Of a stretch of 8,415 nt of DNA, positions 1 to 5,665 are shown in pieces. Below the pieces are notes generated by a model. That model was not told where the DNA came from and did not search any database. It was given only the letters and a program-made list of their open reading frames with translations. Position 1 is the stretch's first letter; the number at the start of each line of letters is the position of its first letter. Position numbers and translations under genes: made by a program. The DNA is taken from contig JADDPV010000176.1 of the NCBI GenBank assembly GCA_016781705.1, positions 1 to 8,415 on the forward strand. The letters are read 5' to 3'. This DNA is from Rubrobacter sp. (GTDB lineage Bacteria > Actinomycetota > Rubrobacteria > Rubrobacterales > Rubrobacteraceae).

Positions 1-2
1 AC

Positions 3-110
3 GTCCCGGAGTATGCTGCGCCGCTGGGCAATTCGCCAACAGCATCAATGGTGCTGCGACCCCCAGAGGTCAACGTCAGGCTGTACGAGGAGAGCCCCGA
101 GGCGCAGTGA
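3..110 (+). CDS. 3' end of an unidentified plus-strand gene (partial)
   Basis: The frame beginning at base 3 is open from the window edge to a TGA at 108-110 and would encode about 35 C-terminal residues ending in NVRLYEESPEAQ. Its codons mostly end in G or C, as expected for a real gene in this genome. It stops only 13 bases before the stop codon of the convergent minus-strand toxin gene, a normal tail-to-tail arrangement. The fragment is too short to assign to a family. It could also be chance open frame in high-GC DNA, so confidence is modest. Confidence 0.4.
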   Translation, partial: VPEYAAPLGNSPTASMVLRPPEVNVRLYEESPEAQ

Positions 111-123
111 CCGGACGGCTGGC

Positions 124-591
124 CTACCCTGGGGGCTGCAGATTGTTCAGGAACTCCCGGGGGGTGAGGACGCGGGCGAGGGTGTTGCCGACGCCGTCGG
201 CTATGCGCCTGTCTGGGAGCTCCAGCAGGTGCCGGTCCCCCGACACGATCACACCCGCTTCCCCGCGAACGGCGACCCCGACGAGGTAGTCGTCGTCAGG
301 GTCGGAGGTCACGCCCTTGACCACTTCTTGCGGCAGCTCCTCGGAGACGTCCGCGGACCCGTCGTGGATGCGGAGGGCGAAGTCCACGGCTTCGTCCTCG
401 GTGATGTAGCGGCGGAACTTGGGGCGCCGGAGGACCTCCAGAAGCTCCATGAGGACCTCGGCGGAAGTGACCAGCTCGAACTCACCGCGCTCGGAGCGGC
501 GCACCAACTCGGCGGGTATCCCCCGATCGGAGATCGCCGCGGAGACCAGCACGTTTGGATCCAGGACAGCCCTCGGGGGGCTAGCCGGCAC
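124..591 (-). CDS. PIN-domain toxin of a type II toxin-antitoxin system (COG1569-like)
   Basis: This 155-residue protein reads like a complete PIN-domain ribonuclease of the 'putative toxin component, PIN family' type. The acidic residues expected to bind the catalytic metal are visible: D11 in VLDPNVLVSA, E49 in SAEVLMELLEVLRRPKF, the aspartates of SDPDDDYLVG (97-101) and D119 in VSGDRHLL. The C-terminal TPREFLNNL is also typical of this family. The start is a GTG at 589-591 that overlaps the end of the antitoxin gene by 11 bases, so translation is probably coupled and the antitoxin is made first. Family knowledge predicts an endoribonuclease inhibited by its upstream partner; the RNA target cannot be read from the sequence. 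No truncation or missing acidic residue is seen, so it is likely functional. Confidence 0.88.
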   Translation of the reverse strand: MPASPPRAVLDPNVLVSAAISDRGIPAELVRRSERGEFELVTSAEVLMELLEVLRRPKFRRYITEDEAVDFALRIHDGSADVSEELPQEVVKGVTSDPDDDYLVGVAVRGEAGVIVSGDRHLLELPDRRIADGVGNTLARVLTPREFLNNLQPPG

Positions 592-844
592 GCTCGCGTC
601 TCCAGGCGTGCTGCTCCTCGACGGCCAGCCTCATGGCCTCGTCCTCGGAAAGCGGTTCCACGCCCCGATTCCGGCGTCCCTGCTCGATGCGCTTCAGCAA
701 CTCGTCTAACGTGCCGGACCGCTCCAGGTACCTCCTGACGGCCTCGTCCAAGACGTCGGCCTCTGTGCGGCCCTGGTCCTCCGCCCTGCGCCGCAACGCC
801 TCCAGGAGATCGGCGCTGACCTCGGTGCTCTGCCTCTCTGCCAT
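581..844 (-). CDS. Ribbon-helix-helix antitoxin paired with the PIN toxin
   Basis: This 87-residue protein lies directly upstream of the PIN toxin and overlaps it by 11 bases. Residues 5-42 (QSTEVSADLLEALRRRAEDQG followed by a second helix to RRYLE) have the strand-helix-helix pattern of ribbon-helix-helix antitoxins. The polar, charged C-terminal half (about 44-87) is the kind of tail that wraps the toxin. The ATG at 842-844 was chosen over longer in-frame starts because AGGAGG sits at 852-857 on the minus strand, seven bases upstream. By analogy with related systems it should neutralise the toxin and repress its own promoter in the short gap upstream. The subfamily was assigned by eye only. 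Confidence 0.82.
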   Translation of the reverse strand: MAERQSTEVSADLLEALRRRAEDQGRTEADVLDEAVRRYLERSGTLDELLKRIEQGRRNRGVEPLSEDEAMRLAVEEQHAWRRERAG

Positions 845-851
845 CTTTCTA

Positions 852-857
852 CCTCCT
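852..857 (-). promoter_or_regulatory. Ribosome binding site fixing the antitoxin start
   Basis: The minus strand reads AGGAGG here, seven bases before the ATG at 844-842. This is a near-perfect Shine-Dalgarno and decides the start against the upstream in-frame ATG and GTG codons. Confidence 0.7.
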
Positions 858-957
858 GCCCTGATTGTCGCACGTCCCGCGCACATCGGGGGGACCCACA
901 AATGGCGGGTCGCCCCAAACCTGCGCCGGGGTGGCTACAAACCGCGGCGGGCCGCCC

Positions 958-1227
958 TTATCTCTGGGGCAACGCGGCCAGGACGGCGTTCCTGAGATCC
1001 TCCGCATGCTCCATGTCGGCGAAAGTCACCGCCACGGTCGTCTTGTGGCGCTCTCCGTCCTGCGCGAAGAACACGTTGTGCTCCGAACCGGAGACGTGGG
1101 AAGCTATCCATTGGTGCGTGATCGAGTCGAGCCTGTAATCGTACCTGTCACCCCTCTTGTGGACGACGTAGTGCGAATTGGTGATCTCGGCCACCAGCTC
1201 GCCGGCCTCGTGAAACTGTTGGCCCAC
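958..1227 (-). CDS. Small hypothetical protein, 89 residues
   Basis: I do not recognise this protein. The frame is open further upstream, but a GTG at 1227-1225 is favoured because purine-rich GAGGAGG and AAAGGAG stretches lie just ahead of it on the minus strand, and the protein becomes compositionally normal only from there (GQQFHEAGELVAEI). It is rich in His, Asp and aromatic residues, has no transmembrane segment or signal peptide, and ends with a predicted amphipathic helix (HAEDLRNAVLAALPQR). The N-terminal part looks like alternating short strands, suggesting a small alpha/beta fold. It is divergent from the HEPN gene and sits 113 bases upstream of the toxin-antitoxin pair on the same strand. 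It might belong to the same mobile or defence neighbourhood, but nothing in the sequence gives a function. Confidence 0.65.
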   Translation of the reverse strand: MGQQFHEAGELVAEITNSHYVVHKRGDRYDYRLDSITHQWIASHVSGSEHNVFFAQDGERHKTTVAVTFADMEHAEDLRNAVLAALPQR

Positions 1228-1411
1228 GGCAACTCCTTTCCTCCTCGCCGATCGGGACGTCCGCAGCCCGTCCCCTTTAGAGAGGATCGTAGCGCAGATC
1301 CGCGATGGAGAAACCGCCCCCGGCACGTAGAATCTTTCAGTACATGGTTTCGGCGTACGGAAGGACCCGGAATGAGCGTAGGCAACGCACCGGGCGGAAT
1401 GGGCGGGTAGG
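1228..1411. promoter_or_regulatory. Divergent intergenic region with weak promoter candidates
   Basis: This gap of 184 bases separates the small minus-strand gene from the HEPN gene, so it must hold promoters for both directions. On the plus strand TAGAAT at 1328-1333 resembles a -10 box, with no convincing -35 box at the right distance. On the minus strand TACGAT (1291-1286) resembles a -10 box, again with a poor -35. No strong terminator or long inverted repeat was found. These are single-element matches and could be chance. Confidence 0.25.
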
Positions 1412-2701
1412 TTGGACCACGGGAAGATCGTGCGCTGGAGGGGCCTCGACCCGAACGTGCTGGCCCGCCGGTTGGAGCAGACCAAGGAGGTCGGTCCGGA
1501 GGGAGAGCTCACCTTCTCGGGTCTCTCCCTCCGGACCATTGCGACGGCGCTGCAGGGCGCGGTCGAGTTCTCCGAGCCGATCCCCGATTCGCACGAGTGG
1601 TCCATCGTCTACCACGCCGCGGCGCGGGTCGCGCGTTCTGGGGAGGTCACCTCGTCGAAGCTCCTGCGGGCAATAGCCGAAGGCGCGGAGGGCTTCCTCC
1701 GCAGGCCCGAAGAACCCTTCGTCTTGGTCACGAGCCTCTCGGTGCGCCACTTCGGGGGGTTGCCCCGCGAGTTTGAGCTCGAATCCGCCGCGTCTCGGGC
1801 CATCGTCTCCTTCGATCGATTCCTCTCGGAGCCGTTCCGGTCCACACACGAGAAGGCCAGGCTTGCGGGAGAGGATCAGGTCATCGGCCGCCTACCCGAC
1901 CCGGCCAACGTCCTCTACGCCTACACGCCAGCGAGGGTGCAGACCGCGGGCAGAAGCCACCAGGAGGCGGCGCAGAGGGCACTCGACGCGCTGGACCTCC
2001 TCAGGGGCATCTGGAACCTCGCCGTGAACCGCGGCGTGGGCGCCCGGACCTCCATCGGCATACGCCAACCCGTGAACAAGCTTGCTCTTGGACCAGTGCA
2101 TTCTTTGCACCACCTGGACGGTCGCCTCGCCGATCTCTCGCCGTGGCTCGAGGACGACTACGTCCGCCCGCTGCACCCCTACCGGCTGGCCGACCGTTGG
2201 GACGGTGTGCTCGACTACCAAGACTTCGCCTTCCGGAGGCTTCCCGAGGTGCCGTACCGCGCGGAGTTGGAGGCGGGCATCCGCAGGTACGCCCGCGCCC
2301 TCGACAAGCGGGACTGGAACACGTCGCTCGTCGGCCTTTGGAGTTTGATGGAGACGCTCACGGGCTGCTACCGCAACGAGCGGGTCCGGGCGCGCACGAT
2401 GCCGCTCTTCAAGGACGAGCACAAGGATTTCTACGGCCAGATCCTCAAGGACCTGGATCGGCACCGCAACAGAACGGTGCACGCCGGCCACGAGGCGACG
2501 GCCGTCGAGACCCTGACCTACGCCCTCAAGCGCTACCCCGAGCTGCTACTGGAGTTCCACCTGAGCGCCGAGCCTGCCTTCCGCAGCATCGCCGAGGCCG
2601 GCGAGTTCCTGGAGAGCTCCAATCAGGCTGAAGTCTCGCGCCGCATCGGTCCAGACCCTGTTTCGGATCAGGATTCGGGTGAGGAAGGGACGACGGGCTG
2701 A
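1412..2701 (+). CDS. ApeA-like HEPN-domain protein, putative RNase
   Basis: The product is about 429 residues. The C-terminal third looks like an ApeA-type HEPN domain: a helix with RRYARALDKRDWNTSLVGLW, then LMETLTG, and the motif R352-N-R-T-V-H357, which fits the R-x4-6-H signature of HEPN ribonucleases. The long N-terminal region (about 1-280) is not recognised; in ApeA-like proteins the equivalent region may act in sensing. No membrane segment or signal peptide is seen. HEPN proteins often act as RNases in abortive anti-phage defence, and the neighbours (toxin-antitoxin pair, Bell/NLR pair) fit a defence island. The exact start is uncertain: TTG at 1412 is the first start after an in-frame stop at 1379-1381, but GTG at 1430 or 1457 is possible and no clear Shine-Dalgarno decides. 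RNase activity is inferred from the motif alone. Confidence 0.75.
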   Translation: MDHGKIVRWRGLDPNVLARRLEQTKEVGPEGELTFSGLSLRTIATALQGAVEFSEPIPDSHEWSIVYHAAARVARSGEVTSSKLLRAIAEGAEGFLRRPEEPFVLVTSLSVRHFGGLPREFELESAASRAIVSFDRFLSEPFRSTHEKARLAGEDQVIGRLPDPANVLYAYTPARVQTAGRSHQEAAQRALDALDLLRGIWNLAVNRGVGARTSIGIRQPVNKLALGPVHSLHHLDGRLADLSPWLEDDYVRPLHPYRLADRWDGVLDYQDFAFRRLPEVPYRAELEAGIRRYARALDKRDWNTSLVGLWSLMETLTGCYRNERVRARTMPLFKDEHKDFYGQILKDLDRHRNRTVHAGHEATAVETLTYALKRYPELLLEFHLSAEPAFRSIAEAGEFLESSNQAEVSRRIGPDPVSDQDSGEEGTTG

Positions 2702-2708
2702 GCAGGTA

Positions 2709-2721
2709 GTCGGTAACCGAC
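2709..2721. repeat. 13-base interrupted palindrome downstream of the HEPN gene
   Basis: GTCGGT and ACCGAC are perfect inverted copies separated by one A. The one-base centre makes it a poor RNA hairpin but a possible protein-binding site. It lies eight bases after the HEPN stop codon and upstream of the promoter candidate for the Bell/NLR operon. Confidence 0.4.
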
Positions 2722-2726
2722 CGCGC

Positions 2727-2752
2727 CTAGTTGGCCCACGGGCTCCAACTAG
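2727..2752. repeat. Inverted repeat with 8-base arms and a 10-base centre
   Basis: CTAGTTGG at 2727-2734 and CCAACTAG at 2745-2752 are perfect inverted copies. The repeat covers the -35 box and spacer of the promoter candidate just ahead of the Bell-like gene, so it could be an operator. As RNA it could also fold into a hairpin ending HEPN transcripts, but no T-run follows on the plus strand, so an intrinsic terminator is less likely. Confidence 0.5.
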
Positions 2753-2758
2753 TAAAAT
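2731..2758 (+). promoter_or_regulatory. Candidate sigma-70-type promoter of the Bell/NLR operon
   Basis: TTGGCC at 2731-2736 (four of six against TTGACA) and TAAAAT at 2753-2758 (five of six against TATAAT) are separated by 16 bases. The predicted start of transcription would leave a leader of about 40 bases before the GTG at 2804. The inverted repeat at 2727-2752 overlies the -35 box and spacer, which would suit repressor control. This was found by eye only. Confidence 0.4.
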
Positions 2759-2803
2759 TCAACGCATGCGCGGCGCCACGTAGTAACGACGGGAGGTAGG
2801 GCG

Positions 2804-3253
2804 GTGGATCAGATGGCGGATCCCAGGGTATGGGAGGCGATCGTCGCGGCGGCGCCGTACGCAGCCGAGGTCGGACAGACGGTGGGGGAGGGGGCCGGCC
2901 AGGCCGCGGGCGCCGCGATTGTCACCGAGGCCCTCGGAAAACTCAAGGGCCTTCTGCACCGTAAGTCCGGCGACGATGAGCGGGTCGAGGAGGCCGTCGA
3001 CGAGGTGATTGCCGAGCCGGATTCCGAGGGACAGAGGCTGGTGCTGGCCGAGAGGTTGGCGGCGTCCGGCGCAGACGCGGACCCCGAGGTGGGGGCCGCC
3101 GCCCGGAAGCTGCTGGAAGCGGTTAGGGCCCAGCCGGGCGGCGAGCAGCGCGTCGAGAACGTCATGACCGCGGTAGGTAAGTACATAGCCCAGGCGGACC
3201 GCGCCGGCAGGGCTAGCGTGCGGGTAAATCGGCCGGAAGAGAGCGAAGGGTAG
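2804..3253 (+). CDS. Bell-like helical effector with C-terminal amyloid-type motif (NLR partner)
   Basis: This 149-residue protein starts at a GTG seven bases after GGGAGG (2791-2796); the ATG at 2813 is too far from that site. Residues 1-110 are alanine-rich and predicted to be almost wholly helical: an N-terminal segment (about 10-52) with alanine/glycine-rich amphipathic stretches, then charged helices (59-110). Residues 127-139 (YIAQADRAGRASV) form a short segment that resembles a motif near the N-terminus of the next protein. A small helical domain plus a C-terminal amyloid motif, encoded just before an NLR, is the described plan of bacterial Bell-domain proteins, thought to be membrane-targeting cell-death effectors triggered by amyloid templating. 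Assignment rests on layout and composition, not on a profile search. It could instead be an unrelated helical adaptor. Confidence 0.55.
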   Translation: MDQMADPRVWEAIVAAAPYAAEVGQTVGEGAGQAAGAAIVTEALGKLKGLLHRKSGDDERVEEAVDEVIAEPDSEGQRLVLAERLAASGADADPEVGAAARKLLEAVRAQPGGEQRVENVMTAVGKYIAQADRAGRASVRVNRPEESEG

Positions 3254-3256
3254 GAC

Positions 3257-3985
3257 GTGGCGGGCGAGCAAGAGCGGCGCCAGCACGCGGAGGGCGAGGG
3301 CATAGCCCAGGCCTCCGGGCCCGGCGCGACCGCGACCTCGAACGTCGTCAGGTACGAGCACCTGCGCCCGCAGCCGGTCGACCCCGCACTCTTGGAAGAG
3401 GGCCGGTCGCTGCTCGAGGATCTGCCGCTGGACCGCGTGCCAGAGACGGCCCCGCCGCCCCCCGGCTCGAAAGGGTCGCCCCTGGACCCGAACCCGCTAT
3501 TCGTGGGCAGGGAAGAGGTCCTGAAGGCGCTGGCGGCGGAGGTGAAAGCCGGAGGCCCCGGCGCGGCCGGCCCCGTCAAGACGGTCGGCGTCAGCGGTGT
3601 AGGCGGCGTCGGTAAGACCCAGCTCGCGAGCGAGTTCGCGCACCGTTACGGGCGGTTCTTCCGCGGCGGGGTCTACTGGCTGAACCTCTCAAACCCCGAG
3701 GCCGTGGCCGTGGAGATCGCTAGGTGCGGAGGCGCGGGGGCGATGGACCTCCGCGGCGACTTCGACCGTCTGCCCTTGGAGGACCAGGTCCGGGCGGTAA
3801 AGGCCACGTGGCTGAACGAGCTGCCCCGTCTGCTCGTCCGACGAGTTCGAGGAGCTTTTGGCTTGCAAGAGCGACGAAGACAGGTTGAAGACCGCCTCGG
3901 AGATTTGGTGCACCATCGGTTTGCCGGATCTCGTTTTCGCCAGGTTTCCTGGAGAACGCAAACCTGTTTTCGTCGACGCCCGTAA
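3257..3985 (+). pseudogene. NB-ARC/NLR-type NTPase, truncated before Walker B
   Basis: The gene starts at a GTG three bases after the previous stop, so the two are co-transcribed. Residues 15-27 (GIAQASGPGATAT) resemble the C-terminal motif of the upstream protein and would be the receptor half of an amyloid signalling pair. FVGREEVL (82-89) is the usual lead into NB-ARC domains, and the P-loop GVGGVGKT is complete (114-121), followed by VYWLNL (139-144). The family-like sequence ends at RLLV (191-194), exactly where Walker B (hydrophobic strand then acidic residues) should appear. After base 3838 the reading frame gives 48 unrelated residues, rich in arginine, to a TAA at 3983-3985. The rest of the NTPase and the C-terminal repeat sensor are missing, so it should not work as a normal STAND switch. 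It could still express the amyloid motif. Confidence 0.72.
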
Positions 3986-4148
3986 CCCTCTGCTGCTGCG
4001 CTTGCTCGCCAACCTACTCGGCCGTTACGGGCACGCGGTTCTCTCGGAGATGCTTCCTGAGCCGTCGAAGCTTTGGCTCAAGAGCGGTCTCGGGCGCCAC
4101 ACTTCCGAGCTTAGGTGCACTTATCTCCGCGGGGGCGGTTGGGGGTGA
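3839..4148 (+). pseudogene. C-terminal remnant of a LanB-type (lantibiotic dehydratase family) gene
   Basis: From about 3840, in a different frame from the NTPase, the DNA encodes about 102 residues starting near SDEFEELLACKSDED and ending at TGA 4146-4148. The stretch with LVFARFPGERKPVFVD, then LSEMLPEPSKLWL and SELR, aligns clearly by eye with residues 690-753 of the intact LanB encoded at 5662-7956 (FVFARIADERKPVLID, VEEMLPAPEHLWL, CELR). The preceding ~650 residues and any start codon are gone, so this is the tail of a lost gene rather than a small gene. Its stop overlaps the start of the next gene (GTGA), the same coupling style used by the genes further down. It therefore belonged to this RiPP operon before the rearrangement. 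Confidence 0.75.
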
Positions 4149-5665
4149 AGGTCTTCGTCGTCTTGCCTCACAGCGACTCTACGCTGGAAACGATTGCCGC
4201 AGATGGTTGGACGCTGCTGGACATTGGACGCGGGTTCGTAGGTAGGGTACTCTCACCCGCATATCTGGCTTCGACGGCGAGCGCGGCCGAGCGCCGTGAG
4301 GCGAACCTCGACGCAAGTGCGCTAAGAGACTTGCTCCACATCAAGGCAGCGGACCAGTTACTTCGAGCGCCCGCTCCGAGCGTCTACACACGATTGCGGG
4401 CAGCCGGCGCGGCCCTTACAGGCATCTCGGGAAGGACGCAGGTGCGCCTGAGGCTAGACGATTTGGAGCTTCGCGAGGGCACAACCGAGAGCTCCACAGA
4501 CGTACGCCGGGCAGCCGCAGCCCCGGCGCCGTATCTACCCGAGATCGAGGAGGCCGCAGAACGCTGCAGGGCGTCCGATTTCGTCAGGATCTGGATTGAG
4601 CGCGACCAGCAACTCCCGTCGGCCATGGCGTTCGCCAGGATGTTGAGCAGCGGTACGCGATTCGACCTCGCGGGACCCTTCGCGCAATCACACCGAGAAG
4701 CCTTGTTGCGATGCCCCGAGTTCTCTGGGACCGAGAGTATAGGAGATCCAAGCAGGTCTAAGAGGCAGGTTGCCGGGCTTCCAGGGAAGCTGACCCCCGG
4801 CTCTCCACTCCTGTGGATGGAGGCTCCCGATGAGCGCGAACCCGGTGATCCCCGAGACGGTCATGCCGGTCGCGTACCTCTCGCATCCCTCTCGGAACCG
4901 GACATCCTGGCGGGGCGCGGTTACAGAACCGCCGTGGTCGGATTCTGTTGCTTGGCCCCCGAAGTCCTCAGCGCGGAGGGGCGGCTGCTGAACTATGATC
5001 AACTGGCACGAGGAGCAGGACGCCTCCGAGAGCGAAGCGTCCGAACCGTGGCAGAGTGGTGGATCGGCGCTCCGGGAATCGATGCGCCTAAGTTGGAGAA
5101 GACGCTGGAGGTCATCGAGCGAGCCTTCATCTTCGATCGACTCGCGGGACTCCGCCTTTTCCATTGGCCCAAGAACGGGCTCGGTCACTGTTGGGAGGGC
5201 GTCCCAGTAGAGCTGGGAGACCCCCCGGAGAAGCACGACTTCGCCAGATCCTTGCCATTCTCTGCGCCCGGAACGGTTCCTTCTGAGGAAGCCTCGACGG
5301 TCCTTGAAGAGATGGCGCGAAGGCTATCCGAGAGAGCGCCACTCAACCCTGGTCGCGTCGCCGAGGCATACGTCCACGAGCCTCCGATGCCCCAGAAAAG
5401 CGGGGTCCTCGTTTGCCTGGATCCTGACTGCGCGATCATCGAGCTCCCTAGGTCGTTGGACGGAAGGTCGGGTAGAACCTGGTACGCAACCAACCTAAGA
5501 ACGGGGGCGGTCTTGCGCATTGACCGGCGCCTGGCCTTACTGATAGAGAACCGGCGTAGCCCCGCGGAGCCCGGCAAGGTCTTCACCGGACTGCCGGCAC
5601 GGCAGGTGGGCAAGGTCTGTCGGAAACTCTGCGAGAAGGGGATCCTAACGGAGGCGCAAGGATGA
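4145..5665 (+). CDS. Radical-SAM/B12-like RiPP protein lacking the Fe-S cysteines, with C-terminal PqqD-like domain
   Basis: The product is 506 residues from a GTG at 4145 that overlaps the preceding TGA (GTGA); a longer start at 4115 would run deep into the remnant. I do not recognise a named family. Residues 145-200 (FVRIWIERDQQLPSAMAFARML, then FDLAGPFA) resemble the second half of a B12-binding Rossmann domain as found in B12-dependent radical SAM enzymes. Residues 260-345, with RTAVVGFCC (262-269), EWWIGAPG and FHWP, look like the barrel part, but CX3CX2C is absent: only C268-C269 lie where it would be. Residues 421-503 (CAIIELP, YATNLRTGAVLRID, CRKLCEKGIL) resemble a PqqD-like peptide-recognition domain. 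It probably helps bind or modify a precursor peptide, perhaps without radical chemistry. All domain calls are by eye, and the N-terminal 120 residues are unassigned. Confidence 0.45.
   Translation: MKVFVVLPHSDSTLETIAADGWTLLDIGRGFVGRVLSPAYLASTASAAERREANLDASALRDLLHIKAADQLLRAPAPSVYTRLRAAGAALTGISGRTQVRLRLDDLELREGTTESSTDVRRAAAAPAPYLPEIEEAAERCRASDFVRIWIERDQQLPSAMAFARMLSSGTRFDLAGPFAQSHREALLRCPEFSGTESIGDPSRSKRQVAGLPGKLTPGSPLLWMEAPDEREPGDPRDGHAGRVPLASLSEPDILAGRGYRTAVVGFCCLAPEVLSAEGRLLNYDQLARGAGRLRERSVRTVAEWWIGAPGIDAPKLEKTLEVIERAFIFDRLAGLRLFHWPKNGLGHCWEGVPVELGDPPEKHDFARSLPFSAPGTVPSEEASTVLEEMARRLSERAPLNPGRVAEAYVHEPPMPQKSGVLVCLDPDCAIIELPRSLDGRSGRTWYATNLRTGAVLRIDRRLALLIENRRSPAEPGKVFTGLPARQVGKVCRKLCEKGILTEAQG

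Noticed and set aside
13..738. Plus-strand open frame of 241 residues across the toxin-antitoxin genes
   Set aside because: It lies opposite the recognisable PIN toxin and antitoxin, is rich in Arg/Pro/Gly low-complexity sequence, has no ribosome site and shows no family pattern.
930..957. Short GC hairpin just after the stop of the small minus-strand gene as a terminator
   Set aside because: The stem is only four pairs (GCGG/CCGC) and no T-run follows, which is unremarkable in DNA this GC-rich.
865..1410. Plus-strand open frame of 181 residues over the small hypothetical gene and its upstream gap
   Set aside because: It crosses the divergent intergenic region and opposes the better-supported minus-strand gene with a strong ribosome site.
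1228..1605. N-terminal extension of the small minus-strand protein to 215 residues
   Set aside because: It would run across the HEPN start and promoter region; the GTG at 1227 has a good ribosome site and a composition change there supports the short form.
2759..3579. Long minus-strand open frames (200 and 256 residues) opposite the Bell and NLR genes
   Set aside because: They are high-GC shadow frames with Ser/Arg/Pro-rich or repetitive composition and no recognisable motif, while the plus strand has clear genes with ribosome sites.
3858..4148. The LanB remnant as a stand-alone small gene starting at TTG 3858
   Set aside because: There is no ribosome site, LanB-like sequence already begins upstream of 3858, and it matches only the last part of a larger family, so a remnant is the simpler reading.
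5414..5635. Cysteine pairs C424/C429 and C492/C496 as a radical SAM or auxiliary Fe-S cluster
   Set aside because: They lie in the PqqD-like C-terminal part, do not form CX3CX2C and are too far from the barrel-like region to be the SAM cluster.
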